Origin: Hymenopellis radicata
Taxonomy: Eukaryota; Basidiomycota; Agaricomycetes; Agaricales; Physalacriaceae
DNA: 64,000 bases
Assembly (NCBI GenBank): GCA_015501595.1
Contig: JADNRX010000146.1
Span: 60,518 to 124,517 of the forward strand
Direction: 5' to 3'
Shown here: in pieces, positions 47,454-59,401 of the stretch
Layout: the number at the start of each line of letters is the position of its first letter
How positions within the stretch are numbered: position 1 is the first letter of the stretch
Notes under the pieces: generated by a model
Seen by the model: the letters and a program-made list of their open reading frames with translations, nothing else
Database searches by the model: none
What the model was told of the DNA's origin: nothing
Translations under genes and position numbers: made by a program

Positions 47454-50191
47454 ATGGCAGAACAACCTGCTGTCTCACCTCTCGACGTCGCCTCTAGTGG
47501 CAGAACCACTCCCGTCGACACAACTCCTCCACCCGAGGCCCAGCGCGCTGCTAAAAGCACCCCGATAGCGCGCAAAGTCGCTGGCTTCACCATGTATTCC
47601 AGCGCCGAAGAGAAAAGATGGAGCTTAAACAGATAGAGCTCGCCAGAGAGACGCGTGGACACTACATTGGGCCCATGCCAGTCCAAACCTTTCTCGACGA
47701 CTTCTTGCCATGGAACGAAGAGACCCCCAAGGAATTCAGAGACGCTAAAATCCCTACAAGGCGTCTCAATGTGCTCAAATCCGTGGCGGTAGCTTCTGAG
47801 ACAAACTCATATAAGCAATATGTGCGTGAATACTACCTTTGCTGGGCTGTTAACTGATATCGTTCGACAGATCAATGCGTTTTCGGGATGGCCTAAAGCA
47901 GCGGCGAACGCAGTGGCGAAAACTACCGGCACTAAGCCTGCCTCGTATATCAAGTCTGCGTTCACCTTCAAAGATACCCATAGCCATCGTGATACGTCTT
48001 GCGGCGGTTTGGGAATGGACATATCCTTGTATGGGGGCCTGCGAGTGCAGCGGAATAAACCCAGGGTCATGGATTTTCACAACTCTGAAGGCTTCGTCGA
48101 AATGAAGCCAGACGAGAACTCCGATGCCTTCGTTGATCCACCGGAACCCACCGTGGAAGAGAGCAACGAAGAGGTCGCCACTGAAGACGAGGATGACGAT
48201 GAGAGCGATGAACTCCCAGAGGCCGATGATGATGACGATGCCATTGGCAAAGTGGATGAAGCGTTGTATGTGGCCCAAGTCGACGGCAAACAGGAGAATA
48301 CCGAGGTCACCCCTGGGCCTGAACCTCATCAATCTGCAGAGTCCACGCCCCCAATAATGACGACCCGCTACCCGTTCGAAAATGGGTCGCGACTGGGCAT
48401 GAAGACTCGCGGACAACTGGCTGCTTACAATGCAGTCACGCTTGCGGTCCAATACCGCTCCCATCTCTTCTCAACTCTCGTTTGTGGGACATACGCGCGC
48501 CTCATGCGCTGGGATCGCTCCTGCGCTATTGTCTCTCGGCGCTTCGACTACACTACGGTGAAGGGGGCGGAGATGCTGTTCAGATTCTATCAACGCTTTG
48601 CGCAACTTACGCGCGAGCAGCGCGGACTGGATCCCAGCATAACAATTCCGACGAAGGTAGAGGGTGAGGCTGCGAAGGCGAAGTTTAGGGATTACGTGTC
48701 GGAACTGTGGATTGGGCAGACCCAATCGTATTTCAAGGAGCAGGAAGCCGCAGGCTATCTCTCATTGCTGAAGATGGTGTTTAATGGGGAGACCTATATT
48801 ATTGCCGCTCCTGTTTACCACGAGGGTTTCCTTTCTCCGTTTTGCCGTTCAACGCGCCGCTGCCTTGCCTTCCGCCCCCGCGACGACAACACGTTCTTCT
48901 TCAAAGACTACTGGCGCGAGAATTCCGCTATTACGCTCAAGGAGTCGGAGATCTACGAACGTCTGGCCCTTCACAAGATCGAGAATGTTGCAAAGATGGA
49001 GGCTGGAGGGGATGTTGATAATCTGAAGACGATTGGTCATCTATATGCCTATGAAGACTGGGTCTCTCGGGCGACGCCCTTAGCCATACGCCAGCTCTAC
49101 GGGCACCGAATCCTCCTGGTGGACATAGGTCGAGACCTCCTTACATTTGACACCGCCAAGGGTCTGGTGAAATGCGTCGCAGATGCCATGAAAGGTACGA
49201 TTCAATCTCTAACGCAGAGCTATAGCTTACAATCACTTTTCAGCTCACCAAATGGCATACGAGAAGGCTGGAATTCTCCATCGGGACATCAGTGTCGGCA
49301 ATATCCTCATGAAGCTTCGAGGCGGAGACATGAGTAAACCCGTTGAGGGCTTCCTCATCGATTGGGACCATTGCGTGGTGCTCGACTTGATTCCAACAGA
49401 TGGATTGCATAAGCACCGTATTTCGCGCACTGTAAGCAAGCTTATGCCTGTCAGTATGTTGTCCTAATACTGAATCTTAAATACAGGGCACTTGGCAGTT
49501 CATCTCTGCGCATCTGGCAGAAAATCCCGGCGCGGACCATACTGTTCTTGACGATCGGGAGTCGGCGTTCTATGTGCTCGTCTACGTGGCGCTGCGTCAC
49601 CTCCGACACAATATGGACCCCCAGGACCTCTCGGGCTTGCTCCGTGTTTTTGACGACTACGTAGTCCAAGCGGGTCGCCCAGACAAAGGCGGCGCGTCGA
49701 AAAAGCACGCCCTTACAGGCTTCCGCTTTGCTGAAGTGGAGTACAAGGTTCCAGTCATGTCCGAGCTCATCGAATATCTCAACACTGTGTTTGCGACACG
49801 ATATCCAAAACCCTCACGGGGTCGATCCTTCGGAGCGCAGCGCGGCAAGTTGGCTGCAAGTGCGGCTCATGAGGCCGCTCAGGAAACGCTCAAAGAGGAT
49901 CTAAAGTCGCTGCATGACGGGTCTTGGTTGTATTCCACTCTTGCGGAAGCTGCCGATAGTTTTCCTGAGCCAGAAGAGCACCAACTAGACTTTGTGGACA
50001 ACTCAATGGTTAAGATGACCTATCCGAGAGCCAACAGGAAACGGCGGGGTGAAGTGTACACAGGCTCCGATTTTGATACTGCTGACGAGCGGGTGTCTAA
50101 AAGAGCGAAGGGTTTGGATGGCCAGGCTTCGCGCGTGCTCACCTCCGAGTTCGGACCTAGCTCCCTCGATGTTATGGAGGAATCGACTTGA
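47454..50191 (+). CDS. FunK1-type protein kinase
   Basis: A member of the fungal FunK1 kinase family, which is expanded in multicellular basidiomycetes. It starts MAEQPAVSPLDVASSG. The N-lobe region contains the family pattern SLYGGLRVQRNKPRVMDFHN, an acidic low-complexity insert (TEDEDDDESDELPEADDDDD) and SRLGMKTRGQLAAYNA. The catalytic loop is ILHRDISVGNILM and the magnesium-binding triplet is IDWDHC, where FunK1 kinases have DWD/DFD instead of DFG. TGTWQFISAHL follows as in the family. The C-terminus is basic and ends SLDVMEEST. There are about four introns. Near 47613 one A is missing (GAAAAG) between EEK and MELKQIELARETRG, again a homopolymer. Overexpansion of this family has been linked to development. 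Confidence 0.85.
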
Positions 50192-50597
50192 TCCTCGTGT
50201 ACTGTAGAATATGTACTTGTTATCTTGAATTTCGCCTTCATTTAACGCTTACGCGCTTTGTGGAAAGCTTAGAGGTAAATATCAACAAGTATCACATGTT
50301 TCACTGATTGAGAGGGGGTAAAGCGACAGCATCTTCCTGAAGAACGACATGCCACTAACTAGCGTTAACTAGCATGACATCCTGCAGTCATCGTAAGTGC
50401 CGTAGCCTTCACCAATAATACATCATGCAAGTAACCTAAGCCCCAGACCCGGGAATCCATTGAAGATCATCTGTCACCCCAAAATCGGCGAACAGAAACT
50501 TGGACGTCCCTATCAGCTTACGGAACATCAACGCAGAGTAAGAATAGCGTACAACTGAGGCTCAACGTTGAACTGCCACGACACACTGGTGTCTATC
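50192..50597. other. Intergenic upstream of TMEM135-like gene
   Basis: No gene is supported. A first exon of the downstream gene could lie here, because the first ATG used (50598) gives a short N-terminus. Confidence 0.35.
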
Positions 50598-51826
50598 ATG
50601 AAGTACTACTCCCGAGAGGTGAAGAACGCCCTCTGGCGCAAGCCAGGCGAGAAACCAGCAGAATTACCCGATGTACACGCGTTACTTCGGCACGCGGGAC
50701 TTGGCGGTCTTCGTGCGTTCACAGCCGCGGCCAATGCGCGCTTGCTGACTTACTAGCCCCTGATTAGGATCCGCCGTACTGGGATCCTCACTCCACGCCC
50801 TCGTGAACCTCCTGCTCCTCCTCATCCGCCGCAAGAAACCGCAGCTCGCGCTCGTCTTCTCCCGCGATGTCTTGCGATTCGGCGCCAGCCTCGGCGCCTT
50901 CACGGCCCTCTACCGCGTCCTGATCAAGGCCACCCGGCACGCCTTCTTCTCTGGCGCAGCTGCCGGAACACTCGCCATCATCCTCTCTCCAAACACGACG
51001 CTGTCGCAGCAGCTCCTCATGCGCGGCGTGCAAGGGTCCTCTCGACGCGGGGCATCCACCCAGATCCCATCCTCCTGTTTTCCCTGGCCTGCGCGCAAAT
51101 CATGTACGCGAACCTCCGTGCCCCGCACTCCCTTCCACCCGCATACAGATCGTACGTCGTCAAAGGCGCGCGCGTCCCGCCCGAAGCAATCAAGATGAGC
51201 TACACAGGCCGCGACGAAGCCGCGATGAACAAGCTCTTGGACAGGAAAGGCAAATGGGAATGCACCGCCGAAAATAGAACGCTGCTGTCCGCGTGGAAAG
51301 AAGGCCCGGTCCCTTGTACAGCGTTCCACCCCGACCACGACCGCTGCTGGACAGTGCCCCCGCCGCGGCTCGTCGACGGCGCCAGGTTCATGCTTCCCAT
51401 CTACGCCGCGCTCCACATCCTCCCCACCCTCTTCCTCCGCCCAGCTACATTCGTCAAGCACCCGACGCGGGTCCCTCTCGGTATAGCCCGCAGCTGTGCG
51501 TTCTTCGGCCTCTACGTGTACGTGAATCAGATTGGGATTTGCCTGCGATCAGCTGGCGCGCCCATCGGGTATTGGTTCCCAGGTTTAGCCTCGGGTATAG
51601 CGCTGGGGGTTGAGGCCCCCGAAGACGACTGGAGCTCGCGCTTTACGTCCTTCCCAAGGCGGTGGAGAGTGCCTGGATATGTCTTGGTCTGCCCAGAACA
51701 TGGGTGGGTGAGGTGATGATGACTGCCGTCGGCGCAGGTTTAGTGATGAAGACGTATCAAGAACAGCCGAAGCATCTCGTAGGGGCTGTGAGAGCAGTGA
51801 TGTACCAACTCGTTGGGAATAACTGA
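50598..51826 (+). CDS. TMEM135-like multi-pass membrane protein
   Basis: A polytopic membrane protein of about 370 residues, similar to the fungal/animal TMEM135 group (mitochondrial and peroxisomal dynamics and lipid balance in animals). The start is MKYYSREVKNALWRKPGEKP. An intron (gtgcgt...gattag, about 50711-50766) then joins LLRHAGLGGLR to SAVLGSSLHALVNLLLLLI. Further segments are LRFGASLGAFTALYRVLIKA, the CTAFHPDHDRCW cysteine pair and RSCAFFGLYVYVNQ. The last part, RRRLELALYVLPKAVESAW to AVRAVMYQLVGNN, ends at 51826. Two breaks, near 51035 (GGG run) and 51618 (CCCCC run), are each cured by one base. The gene is convergent with the ABCG gene, 97 bp apart. Confidence 0.65.
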
Positions 51827-51923
51827 ATTCCCAAACGTCTTCCCAATGAGAGCAGTACTGAATAGAATGTTCATTAATGTCCGACTAGATCCAACATACA
51901 AATCGAGATGGTATCCTACCAGC

Positions 51924-54900
51924 CTAGCGCCTCTCCCTGACTCTGAGCCAGACGACGCCGATTACACCCAAACCGAACCCAGCAATGAAAGCGAACAAGA
52001 CAAGAACATCCCGGTAATAATTATTCGACCCGAAGCCAAAGAGCTACGAAGCAATCAGAGATACGCACACGACTGAAAGAGAAGTGCCTCACCGTATTCA
52101 TAATCAGACTCGCCGACACATTGACCGGAACACCAGCCAGCGAGTCTTGAATCATCAACCCAGACCCAACTTCGTTCACCGCAAGCGCCTCCAAACAATA
52201 CTTCAAAGGACAAAGCCACTGTAGCCATCGCAGAACAGGTGGTATCGCGTCAAGTGCACGAAGAACCCAGCGAATGTCATTTGGTACAAAGCCGTCAGCG
52301 CTGATAGGAGAATGGCAACGCCACCATTCTGGAACAGAGCCCCGAGGAGGAAATTCTGCGGCGTGCAAATCATGAGTGGGAATAACAAAGGTTGAAGCGA
52401 ATAGAAACGTACGAATAGCGTAAGCGCTAAAGTAAACAGGACAAGTATGAGCAGGAACTTGAAGAAGCTAGCAGCTTCATGTGAAAGACCCGCCATCCAG
52501 TAGGTTCTATGAGGGGATAAACGAGGGCAAGACATTGAGAAGTTGATGCTTACATTGTGGAAACAATAATTGTTGGTATGATCCGCAATGGCACCACGTC
52601 GAACAAAAAGCGGGACAGTAGCCAGGTTGTCGGGCTGTGAATGGTACATTAGTTTAGTACACGTCAGTCCGGAATTTATCCTGACCTGTAATACGAACTT
52701 GACCTTTCCCGAAGAAACAAAGATCGGATTTCCACAATATTATACAATGCGCTGAGGGAAGAGAATGCGATCAAAGCACCCTGTATCCCAGAATGAGTCG
52801 AGTTTGGGGTTTGTTACGAGGACAACTGACCAGGAAGAACAAACAACCAATACGAGATTGGAAGCCAGCGATGGTGAGGTTCGTTTGGTAGTATAGACCG
52901 CCTGATATTCGCGATTACAGGTATGATTTTAGCGATTCGAGTTCCAAGACTTACCACAGAATACACCGAGAACAGAAGAAATAATTACATGTGTCAAGAA
53001 AAGCGTTTTATCTCTGAAAACAGAGATGTCAGGGACTTGCGACGATGCAAGAACTCAAGGCAATTTACCTCTTCAAAATCTTCCATTCCCTTCCAGACAA
53101 ACATTCCAGCTGAGTCAAAAACGTCGTCGCACATCCCGACTGCACGCGCGTCACAGGCGAAGTCGCCGCTTTCCTTGCTCCAACGCTGAATCGGATACGT
53201 CAAGAGACCTGGATTCCAGCTTATCCGGAATCCTCGACTCATCCTTCGACTGCAAGAGGACGAATGGCGGATCGCTAGCCACGTCCAAAAGATAATCTGC
53301 GACGTTGTACCCTTGTCCAGGGAACGCCGGGACAGCACCCGATGCGATGTGGTTGAAGTGCTCGACCGGGGCGAAGCCGCCAGGACCAGTGTAGATCGCG
53401 TTTCCATGGGCAAGGACGAGGATCTGATCAAACGTTTGGTAGAGATGAGAACTAGTGGACATGTTAACCTCGTCTGTGTTCGTTGATGCCTCAAATTTAC
53501 CTACCTTGGTTGATGAATCGATGCTATCACTGCCGTCGGATTTTCAGGATCGTGCGCGATATCGTGCAGTAGATTCCCAACCCTCGAAGCAGACACAGAA
53601 TCCAGACCTAGAAACGACTGTCAGTCTCAGTTGACATTGTATGATATGAACTGAGTCACAAACCCGACGTGGGTTCGTCCAATATCAGGACATCGGGACT
53701 AGCAATAAGCTCGAGTCCAATGCTTACGCGTCTCATCTCCCCGCCACTGATACCTCGAGCGTTTCCATCGCCTATACGCGAATTTCTCAAGGCAGCTATG
53801 CCTAGCTTTTCCATGATATGCTCTACCCTGGATACCTTCTCCGTCTCCGGTATTGACTCTGGCAGTCGAAGGCGCGCGGCGAATAGCAACGCTTCGAAAA
53901 CCGTAAGCATAGGCGGCAAGATGTCCTGCTGGGAAACAAATCCAATGCGCGGAGCTCGATCTGCGCCAGTGAAGTGTACGGATCCGGAAACTTGTCCAGA
54001 TTTAGGTTTTTGCGCGAGAATGTCGACGAGAGTGGTTTTACCCGCTCCTGAGGGAAGGTCAATATCTATGAAATTCGTATACAAATCTGCTTACCACTCG
54101 GGCCAAGAATAGCCATCATCTGGCCGGGTTGAATGCGGCCAGTGACCGAATCGAGGATGGTTTTGTCATTCGTGTACCCTTGACCATGCTTTCTCCTTCC
54201 CCAGAAACTGCGTGGCGCAGGGACGACATAGGTGATACTCGACCATTCAACGCCTACGCCTCCATGTGAGATCCCACGGGGCCCAGCTTTTCTAGCTTTG
54301 CGTTGAAGGACGAATCCAACGACAAGCATGAGGATCGCCAGGAAGAGTATTGCACCAATAACTGCAAGCCCAGCTATGACACCACCACCGAGATGAGAAC
54401 CAGAGGCCGCTGCAGACGACGTCGCCGAATTTCCGTTATTGTCAATAACGAACTGTTGAACGCACTCGCCGAAGGTGCATCCTTCAAGTGTAAGTCCATT
54501 GGAGCCGAACAAGCTTTGCAACGTCGCCTGCTTGAACGCGCATGTTGATGTAGAAGACCCACTCTGAGGAGCATCACAGTCAACAGTGAGGGTACCGGAG
54601 AGCCCGTTTATGGCGCCGGTGATAGCAGTCGATCCTGGAGCGCCACACATGGATGTCCCTGAGCGGCATTTGCAGGTGAGGTTACTGCACGACCACGACG
54701 CGCTACCATCACTAGCGTCTTGAGTGCACGAGTCAGCGGAGCAGTAGAACTGCTCAACGCCTGCATAGAAGAGCTGGGCGTAGACCGTGCCAGAATCGCC
54801 AAAGGAGGTCGTGTTGGGAAGGGGGCTTGATGATGGGTTTAAATTGCGCATGATGTTAAGCGTGGCGTCAAGGGGGTATAGAGCTTGAAGTGTGGGATTC

Positions 54901-55369
54901 TGATACATTTATACGGTGAGCGTGTAAGGATATTGTCGAAACGCGCTTACATTAACTGCACAACTCATTTGTCCCGCCGCCCAAACCCGAGGCGTGATAT
55001 TGCAAACCATCGTCGTATTCTGCACGCCGTCCAGCGCTGAAGGTGTATTGGAGCCAGAAACGGACGAATATCCGGATGCGCAAGCATTCGGCGTTTGGCA
55101 GACATTGCAGCCAAGCCCAGTCCATCCGTTCTCGCACGTACACGCCGCCGCGTGAGATTGGCGAATCCACCGCTAGACGTCGACACCAACGCCCTATCTC
55201 GCCCTTGGAATATCGAGCCCCCGCATGCAGGCTGCGAGCAGTTGGTACCGCCGAATCCAGTCAGGCATTCGCAGTCGTTGTTGGTGGCGTTCACGATGCC
55301 GCTATTTTCGCAGGTCTGCGCCATGACCGCACCAATGAAGCAGAGGGAGACAAGGCAGAACGGTCGCAT
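51924..55369 (-). CDS. ADP1: ADP1-like ABCG transporter with EGF-like ectodomain
   Basis: A half-size ABCG transporter resembling yeast Adp1: signal peptide (MRPFCLVSLCFIGAVMAQ), Cys-rich EGF-like repeats (CECLTGFGGTNCSQPACGG; CTCENGWTGLGCNVC), a long lumenal domain, then a first membrane helix (GVIAGLAVIGAILFLAILML). The ATPase follows with ILGPSG|AGKTTLVD (Walker A split by an intron), FVSQQDILPPMLTV, GISGGEMRRVSIGLEL and VLILDEPTSGL. Six C-terminal helices end ...GFGLGVIGVVWLRVRERR at 51924. Many introns are seen. One base seems lost near 55150 (GGFANLT.. / AACTCENGW), again in a short run. The substrate is unknown; related proteins move lipids or sterols. Confidence 0.8.
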
Positions 55370-56017
55370 GGTGGGGCGAAACAAAGCCCAGTGTCTTCTT
55401 CTGCCGTCCATTTTTAGTGCCGTTCATTTACGAAAACGGTAACGCCCTCACTGGGACCGATCGATCCAAACATGCGATCTGTCCGTAGGCGAAGAGGAAA
55501 ATTCGTACGAGGAGGTGGAGGTGTTGAAGAACAGCGCGTGACTATGCAGGGTAAGTGATTCAGGTATAGTCTAAAGCCGAAATTGTCAATTATCATTATG
55601 CGTCTTTCCACAGCTTTTGTAGGTCGTTTATTGCTCACCAATGTAGGCCTGGTAGGTCGTAATGCTAAGGGAAGCACGCGACCCATGGCCGACTAGAAGC
55701 AAGACAAACATTACAGTGCGTTGACAAGTATCAGATCTTATCTCCAAATGGTCATCCAAATCTAGGGTCACCGTCTCGTCTGTCCGTTCAAACGATACGT
55801 TCTTGAACCAACAAAAGGACCGACTCTCTCAGACGAAGTACTTGGACGCTCAGAACTTCACACCCCAATTCTCAATTCGAAGCATGCAGACTCACACAAC
55901 GAAACCCAATGAGTGGAACCGACATACAGCTGAGCCTTGTCTAGGCTACGAAATTAACGTTGCTTCATGAACGCTGTCAAAGAATATAGATGCGTCTGAG
56001 CAACGTAATCAAAGAAT
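55370..56017. other. Intergenic, no gene recognised
   Basis: Promoter side of the ABCG gene. Only short random-looking frames. Confidence 0.4.
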
Positions 56018-56725
56018 ATGGATGCGGTCTTCCCTATCCTATTCGCATATCACAACCCCATCACATGTACAAGCTGTCATGAAAACGGCCCACAGACAAT
56101 AGTAACGTTTGCACGCAGCTTCCTCGCCACAGCATCAGTCAGCCATTTCCTCGTTCTCGTCACCTCTTCCGGAGTGGCATGCAAGGACCACAATCCTCTC
56201 CAGCCCGCAAAATTCCTCTGTTCAGTATCTTGACAACTGAAGACCAATCGACCAGCCGCAAGTTGTCCATCTTGTCCACAGTGAGCACAAACAAACTGAG
56301 CTCAACGAAATGCGGCGAGACTATTTGTGACAACAAAGCAGGAACCTGGGCCGCTGCGAGGTCTCGCTGCGTGAAAAGTCCCGCTATGGGGAGGTAGAGT
56401 TCGATGCGTTGCAAGTTATTCAACACTCCAAGATCGACCTCGCGACAGAACGCGTCTTCGTGATTTTATCAGCACGCGATTGCACCTACGTATCGCACAC
56501 GAAACTCACCTACTCTGGATCTCTCTGTCGGTGTCCTGGTCGCAAGGGGCAGAGCTCCTCGCTGCGTCTGTGGGAGAATATCGGCAATGAGATGACGCTG
56601 CAGGTGGGGCATTTTCAAGTGATATGTGCGATGATCATCTATAGACCAACGTTTTCAACAGTAGGAGCCGACAGTCGTCCTTCAAGAATAGGCATTGATC
56701 AATGTTCAACGTTCAACCCTTACCA
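56018..56725 (-). pseudogene. Internally deleted inverted copy of the 45-kb F-box gene
   Basis: Read on the minus strand from 56725, the sequence matches the start of the F-box gene (about 45110-45290, including tgatcaatgcct.ttcttgaaggacga). It then jumps to the gene's last intron and exon 2 (about 46515-47000): the gtgagtttcgtgtgcgatacg donor region, the acgaagacgcgttctgtcgcg acceptor region, and LNNLQRIELYLPIAGLFTQR through NLRLVDWSSVVKILNR. The 3' flank is also kept. About 1.2 kb, including the whole F-box, is missing. Retention of the intron rules out an mRNA-derived copy. Confidence 0.85.
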
Positions 56726-56883
56726 GTGTCTAAATGTCAGTGCATGAAATGCTTATAGGCTTCGTACAGTGAACTTACAAACTCATGCCATAGACTCACA
56801 ATCCCTAACCATCTACTTCTCCGTGGCGTACTACTTACAAATTTACATTTCCTTCCGTGTACTGACAATAGTCCCTGCGACAA

Positions 56884-58557
56884 TCAACCCTCACTTCCCA
56901 CTCCGAAACCTCCCTTTAACATACTCCTTCCCCATCGTCTCAAAATCGCCTTCCTCCCAATCCCCTTCATATCCACATACACCAGCGCCACATTCCTTGC
57001 CGTGCCCACCATCATCTCAGAGTTCTGCCCCACCTGGTCGCCGTACTTGTGCCCGACGACAGCCCGACGCTCGACGTGCCCGCGTCCAGAACTCGCTTCG
57101 TCGACACATCGATAGTCGACAGGATGAGATCCGCGGAGAGAAGGACGCGTTTCGTCATCGAGACTTTGCGCGGGGGAGCGTGGGCGGTGTGGCGAGACCC
57201 TGCGTGTGTTGGTTGGGATTTGGTGACGGAGGCCGAGATGGTGAAGGTGAGCTTCGCGGAGGAAGCGGGGGTTTGTTATCATTGGGCGTGAGATGCCCAG
57301 AGCTTGATGTGTAATACGGAGGTGGAGCACCGGGAGAAGGTAGGGTACTATAGGACGGCGTAGGAGATGGTGATCGTGAAATAGGCTTGTTAGGCGGTAA
57401 ACTAGGCGGCGCATCCTTCCCTGTATTATGCTGATACGCAGCCTGCGCCTGCTGGTACGGAGATCCGTATCCGTTTTGGGGGAGCGGAGGCGCAGGCGAT
57501 GAGCCCGCATAAACGTATCCAGTTTGTGGCGGCGCCGTCACAGCTCTGCCCTTGCCCTTCTTGTCTGAGCCCATGGTCTTTTTAATCATCCCATTGATCA
57601 TTCCAATGGTCTTCCCGCTGACCTTGACAGCTTTTCCAGTGTAAGCATGTGCGGTAGAGAGGTTCTGTCGCGTCTTGTCGGAAGTAAGAAATACGAGGGC
57701 GCGAGGAGGGGGTTTGGGAGGGCCGGAAGCGTTGGCAGCATTATCAGGATGGTGGGGTGAGGGCGCAGAGTGGTTAATGTACAGTTGTGAGGCGCCGGAG
57801 AGAACGGTAATGAAGAGACTGGTTCCGTGTGTAATTACATGGCTGCGAATGGGTCAGAACAAACATCAGTACAAGTTGCAGAGGCTCACCTAACAACTGT
57901 AGCCGATTTAGTCATCCAGTCCTGCTGGTCGGGTGGTATGGCCTGTGCAAAGAATTCAAGAGGCGTCTCGTCATTCACATCCTGCACTTTGCCCTCTGGC
58001 ACCGTAATAACAACGGGATCCTTCTCGTGTCCACGTTCCCTAAGCTTCGGGTCTTCGTGCACATTGATCTTCTTGTCAAACTCGCCAACCACCTCGCCGC
58101 TATCCTCGTTGACGAGTACAAGGTGTCCCCGGTAGTCGCTCAGCGGTCGCGATTTCTCGCTGACCTGAGAGACATACGCCGGTATAGGTTTCTCCGCCGC
58201 CTGGTGAGTGAATTGGGTGTACTGGGCGAGTATGCCGTCAAAAGTCTCCACGTCCACCACAAAGCTCGGATGCCATGTCGTCTTGACGTCCAATATGACG
58301 CTGTTTGGGTCCGACTCGGTTGGATGTAGCGTATACGTCCTCGCGCTGCGAGAAGATGTATCCAGGCTAATCGAGCGATCATGCTCGATGGGTATCTCGA
58401 CGTCGTTGATCCTCAAGACCAAAAAGACGTCGCGCTGTCCATGCACCGGTACAGTGACGCATTCAAGACCCAGTGTTCCCGTCTGAATGATGCGCCCCGT
58501 ATTCAACGTCGCGTTCTCGAGCGTGATGAGCAGGAAGGCTTCCGGTGTGGTCGCCAT
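56884..58557 (-). CDS. Senescence/spartin-domain protein
   Basis: Two main exons on the minus strand. The N-terminal region starts MATTPEAFLLITLENATLNT and has a beta-rich segment (RDVFLVLRINDVEIP). After an intron near 57842-57892, the senescence domain begins SHVITHGTSLFITVLSGAS and includes AHAYTGKAVKVSGKTIGMI. A long Pro/Ser-rich insert (NGYGSPYQQAQAAYQ...) separates it from the domain's C-terminal half: SADLILSTIDVSTKRVLDAG, AVVGHKYGDQVGQNSE, MMVGTARNVALVYVDMKGIG. Related spartin/senescence proteins bind lipid droplets. Two one-base losses (57165 T run, 57063 C run on the plus strand) must be restored to connect the last two segments. Confidence 0.7.
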
Positions 58558-59401
58558 GGTCAACAATAATTAAAGCAGAACCAATGATGAATGGAGCCTT
58601 CGCCAAGCGCACAGCCGGATCCGGACCATGACGTCGTCGCAATGCTGCGCAGTAGATCATGACTTTTATCGTCGAACACAGCGTAGCGTCTGGATGCGTC
58701 GCTCGTACATTGTTTGAAGTGGGAAAGGACGAGAGGATGGACGATTCAGATTCTGAAACCAATTTATACAAAGGACGCGCACGTGCACGGGTGTGCCCGG
58801 AAACACGATCTGCGAAGGATTGGGAGAATGAAAGCCTAAAGGAACCGTAACACGTAACTTTGCTTGAGCAAAAGGATCAGGTTACAAGCTACTCATGGAA
58901 GAAAGAACAGTTACCCAAGTAGCGCATTTCCCTAAAAGGCAGGTCCCGACAACCGATCGGAACCAAATGTGCGATCCGATGCGCTACACGTCGCCCAAGA
59001 AGGAAAGCACGCGCCCAACGCGCCTTGTTGCATTCAATGTTGAGCGCAACACGAGATAACATCGAGAAAACATGAGGCTCTAGATACAATCACAGTATAC
59101 AAGCCTCCTGTCCATGAAACTTCAAGCTGTCAAGCTCGTGATAGCTTCAAGAGCCCGTCGCCCGACCTCATGATGACCGTGCTTTCCCCTGAGATCACCG
59201 CCGCAATCCATTCTACGTGTGACAGTACTAGTTCAAGTCGAGCACGCATTACGAACAGCAATTGTATTAAGGATGTCAATGAACTTGCAGGTGATGGTAC
59301 AAATGAGGAGAAGTACAGGTATAATAAGCCTACATCGCATTAAAGAGCGCGCCGCAGAAAAAGAATAACTAACCGACTGAATAGAAAAAGAACCCTCGGA
59401 A
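58558..59401. other. Intergenic, no gene recognised
   Basis: Promoter side of the senescence-domain gene and 3' flank of the lipoyl-domain gene. Nothing else seen. Confidence 0.4.

Noticed and set aside
56018..56725. Retrotransposed (mRNA-derived) copy of the F-box gene
   Set aside because: The copy keeps the intron and has no poly-A tail at its 3' end, so it was copied as DNA.
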